Source of the DNA: Actinomadura sp. 6K520
Lineage (GTDB): Bacteria > Actinomycetota > Actinomycetes > Streptosporangiales > Streptosporangiaceae
Direction: 5' to 3'
Length of the DNA stretch: 64,000 bases
Assembly: GCF_004349245.1 (NCBI RefSeq)
Contig: NZ_SMLC01000003.1
Span: forward strand, 79,080 to 143,079
Shown: piece by piece, positions 45,733-54,883 of the stretch
Layout: each line of letters starts with the position of its first letter
Numbering within the stretch: the stretch's first letter is position 1
Notes under the pieces: generated by a model
Told to the model about the DNA's origin: nothing
Database searches by the model: none
Seen by the model: only the letters and a program-made list of their open reading frames with translations
Translations under genes and position numbers: made by a program

Positions 45733-46878
45733 GTGACCGTTCCGGGTGGATGGGTCAGGGGCGTCTCCGTGGCCGGGCTCGGCGCCGTGTTCCTCGCGGC
45801 GATCGCCGTGCAGGCCGCCGCCATCGCGCAGACCTGGGGCGCCTGGTACTGGGTGCCGGGCGGCGTCTCCGCGGCGGCGGTATGCCTCCCGGCGCTGCTG
45901 GGGCCGCGCAGGCCGCTCCGGGCGGCGGCCGCGGGGCTCGGCCTCGCGGCGGCGGCCATCGCGGTCACCGGCCTGGCCGGCCCCGACCTTCCCGCCGAGC
46001 CCAGCCCGGCCATGACGCTGGGGCTGGCGGTGCTGACCGGCGCCGCGCTCCGGTCCCTTCGGCCGGTACCGGCCGCCGCGGTCGCGGGCGCCGGGCCGGT
46101 ACTGATCATCGCCGGTCAGCTCGCCGCCGGGCCGCCGTCCGGCGGCCTCGCGGCGGTGACGGCGCTGGACGGCCTGGTCTGGCTGGCCGGCGTCGGCGCC
46201 GGCCTGTCGCTGCGGGTGCTGGACGCCCGGGCCCGCGCGTCCGCCGAGGAGGTGCGGCGGGCGGAGCGGCTGGAGCTGGCCCGGGAGCTGCACGACGTCG
46301 TGGCCCACCACATCACGGGCATGGTGCTCCAGGCGCAGGGCGCCCAGGTGGTCGCGCGGCGCGACCCGGAGAAGGTGAGCGAGTACCTCGGTGAGCTGGA
46401 GGCCGCGGGGACCGACGCCCTGGCCGCGATGCGGCGGGTCGTGGGGCTGCTGCGCGACACCGGCGACGCGGCGCCGGCGTCCCCCGGGCCGGAGGGCCTC
46501 GGCGCGCTGGTGGAGCGCTTCCGCGGGCAGGGCCGGGAGGTGCGGCTGAGCATGCCGGACGGTGCCGAGTGGCCGCCGGAGGTGACCACCACCGTGTACC
46601 GCGTCACGCAGGAGGCCCTGACGAACGTCCTGCGGCACGCCCCGAAGGCCCGGTCCGTCACGGTCACCGTCGGGCAGGGCGCGCGGCGCGTCACCGTCGA
46701 GATCGCCGACGACGCCCCGGCGGCCCAGGCCCGGCATCCGCAGCGCGGCGGGTACGGCCTGATCGGCATGCGCGAACGCGTCGAGGCGCTCGGCGGCACG
46801 CTGCGGGCCGGGCCGCGGCCGGGCGCGGGCTGGTCCGTGCGGGCGACCCTGCCCGTCCCCACCGGGGAGCCCCGATGA
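45733..46878 (+). CDS. Histidine kinase (HisKA_3, NarL-type partner)
   Basis: About 381 residues. Several transmembrane helices occupy the first 170 residues. The phosphoacceptor is in ARELHDVVAHHITGMVLQAQ, and the HATPase has TQEALTNVLRHA and GGYGLIGMRERVEALGG. I chose the GTG at 45733, which a TAGCCT -10-like box (45720-45725) would make leaderless; an upstream GTG at 45592, overlapping the permease stop, adds 47 low-complexity residues. Its response regulator overlaps its stop. It likely senses the substrate of the adjacent transporter. Confidence 0.82.
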   Translation: MTVPGGWVRGVSVAGLGAVFLAAIAVQAAAIAQTWGAWYWVPGGVSAAAVCLPALLGPRRPLRAAAAGLGLAAAAIAVTGLAGPDLPAEPSPAMTLGLAVLTGAALRSLRPVPAAAVAGAGPVLIIAGQLAAGPPSGGLAAVTALDGLVWLAGVGAGLSLRVLDARARASAEEVRRAERLELARELHDVVAHHITGMVLQAQGAQVVARRDPEKVSEYLGELEAAGTDALAAMRRVVGLLRDTGDAAPASPGPEGLGALVERFRGQGREVRLSMPDGAEWPPEVTTTVYRVTQEALTNVLRHAPKARSVTVTVGQGARRVTVEIADDAPAAQARHPQRGGYGLIGMRERVEALGGTLRAGPRPGAGWSVRATLPVPTGEPR

Positions 46879-47531
46879 CCATCTCGGTGCTGCTCGCCGA
46901 CGACCAGGCGATGATCCGCCGCGGGCTGCGGCTGATCCTGGAGGACCAGCCCGACATCAGCGTCGTCGGGGAGGCGTCCGACGGGGCCGAGGCGGTCGCC
47001 CTGGCGCGGCGGCTGCGCCCGGACGTGTGCCTGGTGGACATCAGGATGCCCCGGCTCGACGGCATCGAGGTGACCCGCGCGCTCGCCGGGCCGCGGGTGC
47101 CCGACCCGATGCGGGTCGTCGTGGTCACCACCTTCGACCTGGACGAGTACGTGTACGGCGCGCTGCGCGGCGGGGCGGTCGGCTTCGTCCTCAAGGACGC
47201 CGGGCCCGCCCTGCTCGTCGAGGCGGTCCGTGCCGCCCACAACGGCGAGGCGCTGGTCTCGCCCGCCGTGACCGTCCGGCTGCTGCGGCACCTGACGGCC
47301 GCCTCGGCGCCGCCGCGCGCCGAGCGGCCCCCGCCCCTGTCGGACCGCGAACTCCAGGTCGTCCGGGCCCTGGCGCGCGGCCGGACCAATCAGGAGATCG
47401 CCGCGGAGCTGTTCATCTCGCTCAGCACCGTCAAGAGCCATCTGTCGGGCGTCCAGGCAAAACTGGGAGTGCGCAACCGCGTCGGGATCGTCACCTGGGC
47501 GTGGGAGAACCACCTCGTCGACCCGTCGTGA
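46875..47531 (+). CDS. NarL/LuxR-type response regulator
   Basis: A 218-residue regulator. The receiver has the acidic pair in LLADDQAMIRRG and the phosphorylated Asp in VCLVDIRMPRLDG; TTFDLDEYVYGAL is the switch helix region. The C-terminal LuxR helix-turn-helix reads LSDRELQVVRALARGRTNQEIAAELFISLSTVKSHLS. Its start overlaps the kinase stop. It probably autoregulates the transporter/kinase operon. Confidence 0.93.
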   Translation: MTISVLLADDQAMIRRGLRLILEDQPDISVVGEASDGAEAVALARRLRPDVCLVDIRMPRLDGIEVTRALAGPRVPDPMRVVVVTTFDLDEYVYGALRGGAVGFVLKDAGPALLVEAVRAAHNGEALVSPAVTVRLLRHLTAASAPPRAERPPPLSDRELQVVRALARGRTNQEIAAELFISLSTVKSHLSGVQAKLGVRNRVGIVTWAWENHLVDPS

Positions 47532-47588
47532 TCCCCGGCCTCCGCGGGCGGGGGCGAGCTCCGGCGCTACGTGGTCCGGCGGCCCGGC

Positions 47589-47617
47589 GGCCCGTGTTCC
47601 GGGGTGGAACACGGGCC
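47589..47617. terminator. Bidirectional hairpin terminator
   Basis: Perfect 12-bp stem GGCCCGTGTTCC / GGAACACGGGCC with a GGGGT loop between the convergent response-regulator and malic-enzyme genes. Confidence 0.7.
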
Positions 47618-47626
47618 GGCGAGTGG

Positions 47627-48817
47627 TCAGATGCGGTTGACGCCGTCCTTGCGGGCCTGCTCGGCCACCGCAGCGGTGACGGCCGGGGCGACGCGGTCGT
47701 CGAACGGGCCGGGGATGACGTAGTCGGGCTTCAGGTCGTCCCCGACGATGTCGGCGAGCGCGTTGGCCGCCGCCAGCTTCATGCCCTCGGTGATCGAGGA
47801 CGCGCGGACGTCCAGCGCGCCGCGGAAGATGCCCGGGAACGCCAGCACGTTGTTGATCTGGTTCGGGTAGTCGCTGCGGCCGGTCGCGACGACCTTGGCG
47901 TGCCGGAGCGCGACCTCGGGGTGCACCTCGGGGGTGGGGTTGGACAGCGCGAAGACGATGGCGTTCTCCGACATCGTGGCGACGCACGACTCGTGCACGG
48001 TGCCGCCGGACAGGCCGATGAACACGTCGGCGCCGCGCAGCGCCTCCTCGGTGGAGCCCTTGAGGCACGACCGGTTGGTGATCTCGGCGATCTTCGTCTT
48101 GACCGGGTTGAGGCCGTCCCGCCCCTGGTAGATGAGCCCCTTGCTGTCCGACAGCGCGATGTCGCCGATGCCGCCCTCGATCAGCATCTTGGAGACCGCG
48201 ATGCCGGACGCGCCCGCGCCGGCCACGACGGCGCGCAGCTCCGACAGCGGCTTGCCGACCAGGCGGGCCGCGTTCTTGAGCGCGGCGAGCGCGACGATGG
48301 CGGTGCCGTGCTGGTCGTCGTGGAAGACGGGGATGTCGAGCGCGGCGCGGAGCCGGTCCTCGATCTCGAAGCAGCGCGGGGCGCTGATGTCCTCCAGGTT
48401 GATGCCGCCGAAGCTCGGCGCCATCCGGATCACGGTGTCGACGATCTCGTCCACGTCCGTGGTGTTCAGCGCGATGGGCACGGAGTCGACGTTGGCGAAC
48501 TCCTTGAACAGCAGGGACTTGCCCTCCATGACCGGCATCGAGGCGGCCGGGCCGATGTCGCCGAGGCCGAGCACGGCGGTGCCGTCGGTCACGACGGCGA
48601 CGACCTTGGACGTCCAGGTGTAGTCGTAGGCCAGCTCGGGGTGGTCGGCGATCGCGGTGCACACCCGGGCGACACCGGGGGTGTAGGCCAGCGAAAGATC
48701 GTCTTTGTTGCGCACCGGAATGGTCGAGCGCATTTCCAGCTTGCCGCCGCGGTGCAGCGGAAACGCCGGATCGTCGTCGTAGGAGGACGGTTCGTTGGGA
48801 TTGGGCTCAGCAGCCAC
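47627..48817 (-). CDS. NAD(P)-dependent malic enzyme
   Basis: A 396-residue two-domain malic enzyme. SLAYTPGVARVC is the substrate loop, GTAVLGLGDIGP and DDQHGTAIVALAAL are the metal and malate residues, and VVAGAGASGIAVSKML is the nucleotide-binding fold. It converts malate to pyruvate and CO2. GTG start assumed. It ends at a strong terminator. It diverges from an amino-acid importer across a palindrome-rich region. Cofactor preference cannot be decided from sequence. Confidence 0.92.
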   Translation of the reverse strand: MAAEPNPNEPSSYDDDPAFPLHRGGKLEMRSTIPVRNKDDLSLAYTPGVARVCTAIADHPELAYDYTWTSKVVAVVTDGTAVLGLGDIGPAASMPVMEGKSLLFKEFANVDSVPIALNTTDVDEIVDTVIRMAPSFGGINLEDISAPRCFEIEDRLRAALDIPVFHDDQHGTAIVALAALKNAARLVGKPLSELRAVVAGAGASGIAVSKMLIEGGIGDIALSDSKGLIYQGRDGLNPVKTKIAEITNRSCLKGSTEEALRGADVFIGLSGGTVHESCVATMSENAIVFALSNPTPEVHPEVALRHAKVVATGRSDYPNQINNVLAFPGIFRGALDVRASSITEGMKLAAANALADIVGDDLKPDYVIPGPFDDRVAPAVTAAVAEQARKDGVNRI

Positions 48818-48971
48818 AGCGACCCCTGTCAGTGAAAGTTGGCTTTCTAGCGATGCCGCCGCGGTGGTGCGGTGTGGTGGCCGGTCACCTGGAGGTCATC
48901 TCGCGACGTACGGGGGTCACCCGTTGTCCGATTCTCTCATACCGGGTCCGGCGGCCCCCGGGCGCAGGGTG

Positions 48972-48999
48972 GTGGCAACCGTCACGTGACGGTTGCCAC
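48972..48999. promoter_or_regulatory. Perfect 28-bp palindrome, candidate operator
   Basis: The 14-base arm GTGGCAACCGTCAC is followed immediately by its exact reverse complement, with CACGTG at the centre. It lies midway between two divergent metabolic genes and lacks a T-run, so an operator is more likely than a terminator. Confidence 0.6.
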
Positions 49000-49098
49000 G
49001 GGGTCGCCTGGGTCTCCGGGAACGGAGCCGTTGCATGATTGTTTCGGACCCTTTATCCAGATCAGGGGCGTTCTGCGCAAAAATGTGCACCTAACCTG

Positions 49099-49117
49099 TG
49101 GATCCGTTACGGATCCA
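49099..49117. promoter_or_regulatory. 19-bp palindrome upstream of the amino-acid importer
   Basis: TGGATCCGT-T-ACGGATCCA, two perfect 9-bp arms around one base, 24 bp before the ATG. It is well placed to block transcription or translation of the importer operon. Confidence 0.6.
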
Positions 49118-49140
49118 ACACAACCACTTGGAGGGGGACC

Positions 49141-50055
49141 ATGATCATCGGTTCTCTGCGCCGCCGCGCCGTCGCGGCGAGCGCGCTCGTGCTGACGGGC
49201 GCCCTCGCCCTGTCCGCATGTGGCGACAACGGTGACGACACGGAAGGCTCGGGGGGCTCCGGTGCCGCGAACACGAGCGCGGACGCCGAGCTGAGCGCCA
49301 TGGTCCCGGACGCGATCAAGAGCGACGGAAAGATCGTCGTCGGCGTGGACGCGTCCTACCCGCCGAACGAGTCGGTCGACCCGGCCTCACAGAAGATCGT
49401 CGGCTGGGACATCCAGCTCTTCGACGCCGTCGCCGCCAAGCTCGGCCTGAAGACCGAGTACAACAACGCGGGCTTCGACACCATCATCCCCGGCGTCCAG
49501 TCCGGCAAGTACGAGATCGGCGTCTCCTCGTTCACCGACAACAAGGAGCGCGAGAAGGTCGTCGACTTCGTCACCTACTACACGGCCGGGACCGCCTGGG
49601 CCGCGCTCACCGGCAACCCGAAGGGCGTCGACCCCGCCGACGCCTGCGGCAAGAGCATCGGCGTCCAGCAGGGCACCGTGCAGGTCGACGACCTCACCGC
49701 GAAGAGCAAGGAGTGCACCGACGCGGGCAAGCCGGCCATCAAGCAGGTCGTCCGCAAGCAGCAGACCGAGGTGAACAACGACCTCGTCGCGGGCAAGATC
49801 GACGCGATGGCCGCCGACTCGCCGATCATCGGTGACGCGGTGAAGAAGACCGGCAAGCTGGAGATCATCGGCGAGGCATACGACACCGCGCCCTACGGCT
49901 ACGCGCTCGGCAAGAACTCCGGCCAGTTCAAGGACGCCGTGCTCGGCGCGGTCAAGGCCCTGATCGCCGACGGGACCTACACCAAGATCCTGACGGAGAA
50001 CGGCGTGGAGAGCGGCGCGATCACCGAGCCGAAGATCAACGCCGCCGAGAGCTGA
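49141..50055 (+). CDS. Amino-acid ABC transporter substrate-binding lipoprotein
   Basis: A 304-residue lipoprotein of the periplasmic-binding family 3. The signal RRRAVAASALVLTGALALSAC ends in the lipobox LSAC (Cys near 27). The mature part shows VGVDASYPPNE, IVGWDIQLFDAVAAKLGL and GVSSFTDNKEREKVVDF, typical of polar amino-acid binders. The last motif has the Arg that grips the carboxylate. A GGAGGGGG ribosome site precedes the ATG. It heads a three-gene importer operon. Confidence 0.9.
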   Translation: MIIGSLRRRAVAASALVLTGALALSACGDNGDDTEGSGGSGAANTSADAELSAMVPDAIKSDGKIVVGVDASYPPNESVDPASQKIVGWDIQLFDAVAAKLGLKTEYNNAGFDTIIPGVQSGKYEIGVSSFTDNKEREKVVDFVTYYTAGTAWAALTGNPKGVDPADACGKSIGVQQGTVQVDDLTAKSKECTDAGKPAIKQVVRKQQTEVNNDLVAGKIDAMAADSPIIGDAVKKTGKLEIIGEAYDTAPYGYALGKNSGQFKDAVLGAVKALIADGTYTKILTENGVESGAITEPKINAAES

Positions 50056-50059
50056 TCGG

Positions 50060-50974
50060 ATGACGGTCGACGACGACGTCGAGAAGGGACGGCCCGAAGC
50101 GATTCGGGCCGTCCCCGTCCGCCATCCCGGCCGCTGGGTCGCCGCGGCGGTCGTGGTGGTGCTCATCGCGATGTTCGTCAACTTCCTGTTGACGAGCGAC
50201 GCGCTGGAGTGGCCGGAGCAGCGGAAGTACATCACCTCGGACGCGGTGCTGCGCGGTGTCCGCAACACGATCCTGCTGACCATCGCCGCCATGATCGGCG
50301 GCATGGTGCTCGGCACGGTCCTCGCGCTGATGCGCCTGTCGGCCAACCCGCTGCTGAGCGGCGCGGCCTGGTTGTACCTGTGGTTCTTCCGCGGCACCCC
50401 GCTCTACACGCAGCTGCTCATCTGGGGCGCGATCGGCACGCTGTTCCCGACCGTGGGGATCGGCATCCCGTTCGGGCCCGAGTTCGAGACGTGGCAGACC
50501 CAGGCGCTGGTGACCCCCATGCTCGCCGCGGGGCTCGGCCTGATCCTCAACGAGGCCGCCTACATGGCGGAGATCGTCCGGGCCGGGATCCTGTCGGTGG
50601 ACGAGGGGCAGCAGGAGGCGGCGAGCGCGCTCGGCATGTCCCGGATGCAGACCATGCGCCGGATCGTGCTGCCGCAGGCGATGCGGGTCATCGTCCCGCC
50701 GACCGGCAACGAGGTGCTCTCCATGATGAAGAACACCTCGCTGGTCGCGGCCGTCCCGTTCTCCGAGCTGACCTTCACCGCGCAGACCATCTACGCCAGC
50801 ACCTACAAGATCATCCCGATGCTGGTGATGGCGTGCCTGTGGTACCTGCTGCTGTCCTCGGTGCTGATGGTCGCCCAGTACTACATCGAGCGGCACTTCA
50901 GCAGGGGCGTCGGCAAGGGCAGCTCGCCGAAGACGCAGCGGGTCCGCTTCCGGGGCGGAGGCGGCGGCCAATGA
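50060..50974 (+). CDS. Amino-acid ABC transporter permease
   Basis: A 304-residue membrane protein. The HisMQ-type permease region spans about 70-290, with [23 protein letters not shown] and the ATPase-contact loop [22 protein letters not shown]. The first helix [17 protein letters not shown] follows a basic cytoplasmic N-terminus. It is 4 bp after the binding protein and overlaps the ATPase gene by 4 bp. Only one permease is present, so it should act as a homodimer. Confidence 0.92.
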   Translation: MTVDDDVEKGRPEAIRAVPVRHPGRWVAAAVVVVLIAMFVNFLLTSDALEWPEQRKYITSDAVLRGVRNTILLTIAAMIGGMVLGTVLALMRLSANPLLSGAAWLYLWFFRGTPLYTQLLIWGAIGTLFPTVGIGIPFGPEFETWQTQALVTPMLAAGLGLILNEAAYMAEIVRAGILSVDEGQQEAASALGMSRMQTMRRIVLPQAMRVIVPPTGNEVLSMMKNTSLVAAVPFSELTFTAQTIYASTYKIIPMLVMACLWYLLLSSVLMVAQYYIERHFSRGVGKGSSPKTQRVRFRGGGGGQ

Positions 50975-51789
50975 GCGGAGGTGGCGACGTGACCGATCCC
51001 CTCGCCAGAACCCCGGCGCCGGAGAGCGGCGGGCTGATGGTGAAGGCCGAGCGGGTGCACAAGTCGTTCGGTCGGCTGGAGGTGCTGAAGGGCATCGACC
51101 TGGAGGTGCGGCAGGGCGAGGTGATGTGCGTCGTCGGCCCGTCCGGGTCCGGCAAGTCGACCTTCCTGCGCTGCATCAACCACCTGGAGAAGATCAACGC
51201 GGGCCGGCTGTGGGTGAACGGCCACCTGGTCGGCTACCGGGAGCACGGCGGCAAGCTCTACGAGCTGCGCGACCGGGAGGTCTCCGCGCAGCGCCGCGAG
51301 ATCGGCATGGTGTTCCAGCGGTTCAACCTGTTCCCGCACATGACGGCGCTGGAGAACGTCATGGGGGCGCCGGTCTGGGTCAAGCGCCAGCCGAAGGACC
51401 AGGTCCGGAAGCGGGCCCTCAGCCTGCTGGAACGCGTCGGGCTGAGCGACAAGGCGCAGGTCTACCCGTCGCAGCTGTCCGGCGGGCAGCAGCAGCGGGT
51501 GGCGATCGCGCGGGCGCTCGCGATGGAGCCCGCGCTGATGCTGTTCGACGAGCCGACCTCCGCACTGGACCCCGAGCTCGTCGGGGAGGTCCTGGACGTC
51601 ATGAAGCAGCTCGCCCTCGACGGCATGACCATGGTCGTGGTCACGCACGAGATGGGCTTCGCCCGCGAGGTGGGCGACTCGCTGGTCTTCATGGACGACG
51701 GTGTCGTCGTCGAGAAGGGCACGCCTCGCGAGGTCCTGGCCAATCCGCAGCACCCGCGCACCCAGGACTTCCTGTCGAAGGTCCTCTGA
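50971..51789 (+). CDS. Amino-acid ABC transporter ATP-binding protein
   Basis: A 272-residue importer ATPase of the GlnQ/HisP class. Walker [11 protein letters not shown]-loop [18 protein letters not shown], signature [15 protein letters not shown], Walker [15 protein letters not shown] and the switch His in [14 protein letters not shown] are all present. An insertion of about 15 residues before the Q-loop ([21 protein letters not shown]) is common in some polar amino-acid ATPases. It ends the three-gene operon. Confidence 0.95.
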   Translation: MSGGGDVTDPLARTPAPESGGLMVKAERVHKSFGRLEVLKGIDLEVRQGEVMCVVGPSGSGKSTFLRCINHLEKINAGRLWVNGHLVGYREHGGKLYELRDREVSAQRREIGMVFQRFNLFPHMTALENVMGAPVWVKRQPKDQVRKRALSLLERVGLSDKAQVYPSQLSGGQQQRVAIARALAMEPALMLFDEPTSALDPELVGEVLDVMKQLALDGMTMVVVTHEMGFAREVGDSLVFMDDGVVVEKGTPREVLANPQHPRTQDFLSKVL

Positions 51790-51798
51790 CCGGGTATC

Positions 51799-51837
51799 GC
51801 GAGCGGCCCGCCTCCCGTCCGGGGGCGGGCCGCTCGC
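51799..51837 (+). terminator. Hairpin terminator after the importer operon
   Basis: Perfect 14-bp stem GCGAGCGGCCCGCC / GGCGGGCCGCTCGC with an 11-nt loop, 10 bp after the stop. Confidence 0.75.
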
Positions 51838-51866
51838 CGTACCGGCCGGGCCGTTAGTGTGCGTTC

Positions 51867-52835
51867 ATGTTCGCTGTCACCGCTACGCAGATCGACGCAG
51901 ACAATCCGCTGAACGGGCTGACCGTGGGGGAGGCGCCCGAACCCGAGGCACCGGACGGCTGGACGACCGTCACGGTGAAGGCCGCGGCGCTCAACCACCA
52001 CGACCTGTGGTCGCTCAAGGGCGTCGGCCTGCCCGCCGACAAGCTACCGATGATCCTCGGCTGCGACGCGGCCGGGGTGGACGAGGACGGCAACGAGGTC
52101 ATCGTCCACTCGGTGATCGGCGACCCCGCGCGGGGCGGCGGCGACGAGACCCTCGACCCGAAGCGCTCGCTGCTCTCGGAGAGCCATCCGGGGACGCTGG
52201 CCGAGCGGGTCGCGGTGCCGCGCCGCAACCTCGTCCGCAAGCCCGCCGAGCTGTCGTTCGAGGAGGCGGCCTGCCTGCCGACCGCGTGGCTCACCGCCTA
52301 CCGGATGCTGTTCGACAAGGCCGGCCTGCAGCCCGGCTCGTCCGTCCTGGTGCAGGGCGCGGGCGGCGGTGTCGCGACCGCCGCGATCGCGCTGGCGTCG
52401 GCCGCCGGATACCGCGTCTACGCGACCAGCCGCAGCGAGGCCAAGCGCGAGCGGGCACTGGAGCTCGGGGCGGACGCGGCCCTGGAGCCGGGCGCGCGGC
52501 TCCCCGAGCGGGTCGACGCCGTGATCGAGACGGTCGGGCAGGCGACGTGGTCGCACTCGCTGAAGTCGCTGCGGCCGGGCGGGCGGATCGTGGTGTCGGG
52601 CGCCACCAGCGGCCAGGTGCCGCCCGCGGAGCTGAACCGGGTGTTCTTCCTCCAGCTGCAGGTGGTCGGCTCGACCATGGGGACGCGCGACCAGCTGGAA
52701 CGGCTCGCGCGGTTCCTGGTCAAGACGGGGACCAGGCCGCTCATCGACCGGACGCTGCCGCTGAGCCAGGCCAGGGAGGGCTTCGCCGCGATGGAGACCG
52801 GCGACCTCTTCGGAAAGATCGTCTTCACGCCGTGA
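51867..52835 (+). CDS. Zinc-free alcohol dehydrogenase/quinone oxidoreductase-like protein
   Basis: A 322-residue medium-chain dehydrogenase/reductase. AALNHHDLWSLKGVGLP and ILGCDAAGVDEDG mark the catalytic domain, and GSSVLVQGAGGGVATAAIALASAAG is the NADP(H) loop. The cysteine cluster of structural zinc is missing, as in quinone oxidoreductases. The substrate is unknown. It stands alone between the importer terminator and the convergent PadR gene. Confidence 0.85.
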   Translation: MFAVTATQIDADNPLNGLTVGEAPEPEAPDGWTTVTVKAAALNHHDLWSLKGVGLPADKLPMILGCDAAGVDEDGNEVIVHSVIGDPARGGGDETLDPKRSLLSESHPGTLAERVAVPRRNLVRKPAELSFEEAACLPTAWLTAYRMLFDKAGLQPGSSVLVQGAGGGVATAAIALASAAGYRVYATSRSEAKRERALELGADAALEPGARLPERVDAVIETVGQATWSHSLKSLRPGGRIVVSGATSGQVPPAELNRVFFLQLQVVGSTMGTRDQLERLARFLVKTGTRPLIDRTLPLSQAREGFAAMETGDLFGKIVFTP

Positions 52836-52865
52836 GCCGGGGGCGCCGTGGCCGGGGCGGCCCGG

Positions 52866-53639
52866 TCACGGCGTGCCGCCGTCCGCGTCCTCGCCGGGGC
52901 CCGAGTCCTCGTCCCGGCCGGGGTTGCGGTGGAGGACCTCGTCCTTCAGGCGGGCGCGGGTCTCGTCGAGGATCGCCTGGACGGCGGCGAGCCCGTCCTC
53001 GTCGAGCCGGGACTTCACGGCGGACTTGCGGACGTCCTCGACGAAGGTGCGGAGCAGGCGCTCCAGCTTGAGGCGGGCGACGTCCTCGCGGGTGCCGGTC
53101 GCGGTCTTCCAGGCGTCGTCCCAGTTCTGCCGCCACTCCTCCTTCCACGCCTGCTTCTGCTCGCGCCAGTACTCCTTCTGCCGCCGCCATTCGTCCTTCT
53201 GCCGGTCGGCGGTCTCCTTCCACGCCTCCTTGGACGTGGCCGCGCCCTGGTCGCGCATCGTGCGGGCCGCCTGGGTGAGCTCCTCGCGCAGCGTCCGGAC
53301 GGTCTGCCGGACGTCCTCCTGCACCCCCCGGGCGAACTCCTGCGCGGACGCGGAGATCTCCTCCTCCAGGTCCGCCAGCTCGTCCATCCGGCGCTCCAGC
53401 TCCTCGCGGCCCTTGTCGGTCAGCGAGTACACCTTCTTGCCCTTGATCACCTCGTGGGTGACCAGGCCCTCCGACTCCAGCCGGGCCAGCCGCGGGTAGA
53501 TCGTGCCGGGGGAGGGGGAGTAGACCCCGAGGAACCGGTCCTGCAGGTGCCGGATCACCTCGTAGCCGTGCCGCGGGCTCTCCTCCAGCAGCTTCAGCAG
53601 GTACAGCCGCAGGCGACCGTGGCCGAAAACGGGGCTCAC
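52866..53639 (-). CDS. PadR family transcriptional regulator with long charged tail
   Basis: A 257-residue protein. The PadR winged helix covers about 1-90 (LRLYLLKLLEESPRHGYEVIRHLQDRF ... PSPGTIYPRLARLESEGLVTHE). The rest is a long, highly charged predicted coiled coil rich in Trp, Lys and Glu (WKETADRQKDEWRRQKEYW), unusual in length for the family. It is 7 bp downstream of a DUF4097 gene, a common actinobacterial pairing. It probably represses its own operon in response to envelope stress, which is inference. Confidence 0.88.
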   Translation of the reverse strand: MSPVFGHGRLRLYLLKLLEESPRHGYEVIRHLQDRFLGVYSPSPGTIYPRLARLESEGLVTHEVIKGKKVYSLTDKGREELERRMDELADLEEEISASAQEFARGVQEDVRQTVRTLREELTQAARTMRDQGAATSKEAWKETADRQKDEWRRQKEYWREQKQAWKEEWRQNWDDAWKTATGTREDVARLKLERLLRTFVEDVRKSAVKSRLDEDGLAAVQAILDETRARLKDEVLHRNPGRDEDSGPGEDADGGTP

Positions 53640-53646
53640 GTGGTCC

Positions 53647-54468
53647 TCACTTCTCCATCCGGGGGGTGGTGGTGCCGGGCGGGTCTTCGCGGCCGATGAG
53701 GGTGACCGGGCCGGAGACCGTGTTGACGGTGAGCCGTCCCGAGCCGTTCCCGAGCTTCCCGGCGACGCTGCGGGCCACGGGCCGCTCCTGGCGGCCGAGT
53801 TCGGGGAAGGACGTGTCGATCCGCCCCGCGGCCGAGTTCAGGGTGACCTGCGCGTCCGCGGACTCGGGGATGCGCAGCGCGACCTCGCCGGAGACGGTGT
53901 TGACGTCGACGCGGCTGTCGCCCGCCAGGTCGACGTCGGCGGCGATGCGCCCGCTGACCGCCCGCGCCGCCAGCCGGTCCAGGGAGCCGCCGGCCAGGGA
54001 CAGGTCGCCGGACACCGACGTGAACGACACCGTCCCGTCCAGGCCCTGCGCCTCGATCGCGCCGGAGACGGTGTTGGCGTCGATCGCGCCCGCGACCTCG
54101 TCGAGCGTCACGTCGCCGGAGGCGCTCTTGATGGACGTGCGGGCCGTCATGCCGGTCACGACCGCGTCCGCCGAGACCAGGTTGAGGGTGACGGGGCAGT
54201 CGTGCGGGACGGTCACCGTGATGGACGCCCGGCACTTCTGGGTGCGCAGCCAGCTCAGCACGCCCTCCCACAGCTTCTCGTGGGTGATCGTCAGCATGCC
54301 GGCCTCGTGGGTGATCACCAGCGGCGGGCCCTCGATGTCACCGATCATGACGGACGGCCGCTCCTCGGAGGCGAGCACGGAGACGTCTCCCGCGATCAGC
54401 GTGGCGCGCAGCGCGACGACGCCGTCGAAGTCGAGGGTGGTCGGTTCGTCGATCGTCCAGCGCGACAT
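53647..54468 (-). CDS. DUF4097 family beta-strand repeat protein
   Basis: A 273-residue protein of repeated short beta-strands: SGDVTLDEVAG, VSGAIEAQGLDG, SVSGDLSLAGG, VSGRIAADVDL, VSGEVALRIP and similar (VSGxI/V units about 20 residues apart), the DUF4097 beta-helix/adhesin-like pattern. No signal peptide or membrane segment is seen. Function unknown. It is co-transcribed with the following PadR gene, a recurring arrangement in actinobacteria. The ATG at 54468 gives the family-like MSRWTIDEPTTLDF start. Confidence 0.85.
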   Translation of the reverse strand: MSRWTIDEPTTLDFDGVVALRATLIAGDVSVLASEERPSVMIGDIEGPPLVITHEAGMLTITHEKLWEGVLSWLRTQKCRASITVTVPHDCPVTLNLVSADAVVTGMTARTSIKSASGDVTLDEVAGAIDANTVSGAIEAQGLDGTVSFTSVSGDLSLAGGSLDRLAARAVSGRIAADVDLAGDSRVDVNTVSGEVALRIPESADAQVTLNSAAGRIDTSFPELGRQERPVARSVAGKLGNGSGRLTVNTVSGPVTLIGREDPPGTTTPRMEK

Positions 54469-54589
54469 CGGGATCTGCCCCTTCGTCCGAGCGTCCTGTG
54501 ACCAGTAAACACGATATGTCGCGTTCGTCGAAAGTCAAGATGTATCGCGTTTCCGCCAGGGTCTGGGCCGGGCCCCGGCCGCCGGGGGG

Positions 54590-54772
54590 TCATTCGTCGT
54601 CGTCCTCGTCGTCCAGCCGCGCCAGCCACGTGGCGAGCCGGTCGACGGGCGTCTCGAACTCGGGGTTGAGGTCCACGAACTCGCGGAGCCGCTCCGCCAG
54701 CCACGTCAGGCTGACCTCCTCCTCTCCGCGCCGGTCCGTCAGCTCCTCGATGCCCCGATCGGTGAAGTACAT
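54590..54772 (-). CDS. DUF6104 family small protein
   Basis: A 60-residue acidic protein, MYFTDRGIEELTDRRGEEEV at the start and LDDEDDDE at the end. I recognise it as a conserved small actinobacterial family of unknown function (DUF6104). It sits between kgd and the DUF4097 gene, beyond the kgd terminator, with its own presumed promoter. Confidence 0.8.
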   Translation of the reverse strand: MYFTDRGIEELTDRRGEEEVSLTWLAERLREFVDLNPEFETPVDRLATWLARLDDEDDDE

Positions 54773-54808
54773 GAACTCGATTCCACTTTCTACGATGCCG
54801 CCCGCACA

Positions 54809-54843
54809 CCGAGGGCTCCGGTGCGCCGCACCGGAGCCCTCGG
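54809..54843 (-). terminator. Terminator of the kgd gene
   Basis: Perfect 16-bp stem CCGAGGGCTCCGGTGC / GCACCGGAGCCCTCGG with a 3-nt loop, 41 bp beyond the kgd stop on the reverse strand. It is the strongest hairpin in the area. Confidence 0.8.
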
Positions 54844-54883
54844 ATCCACGTCATCTCCGCCGGGGAAGCCCCCCGGGGACCGA

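Larger units (their letters stand above)
48818..49140. other. Divergent regulatory region between malic enzyme and importer
   Basis: A 323-bp gap without a gene. It holds a perfect 28-bp palindrome (48972-48999) and a 19-bp palindrome (49099-49117) near the importer start. Confidence 0.6.

Noticed and set aside
46116..48662. An 848-codon reverse frame spanning the two-component genes and malic enzyme
   Set aside because: It runs through two genes on one strand and shadows a third in another frame; there is no domain content.
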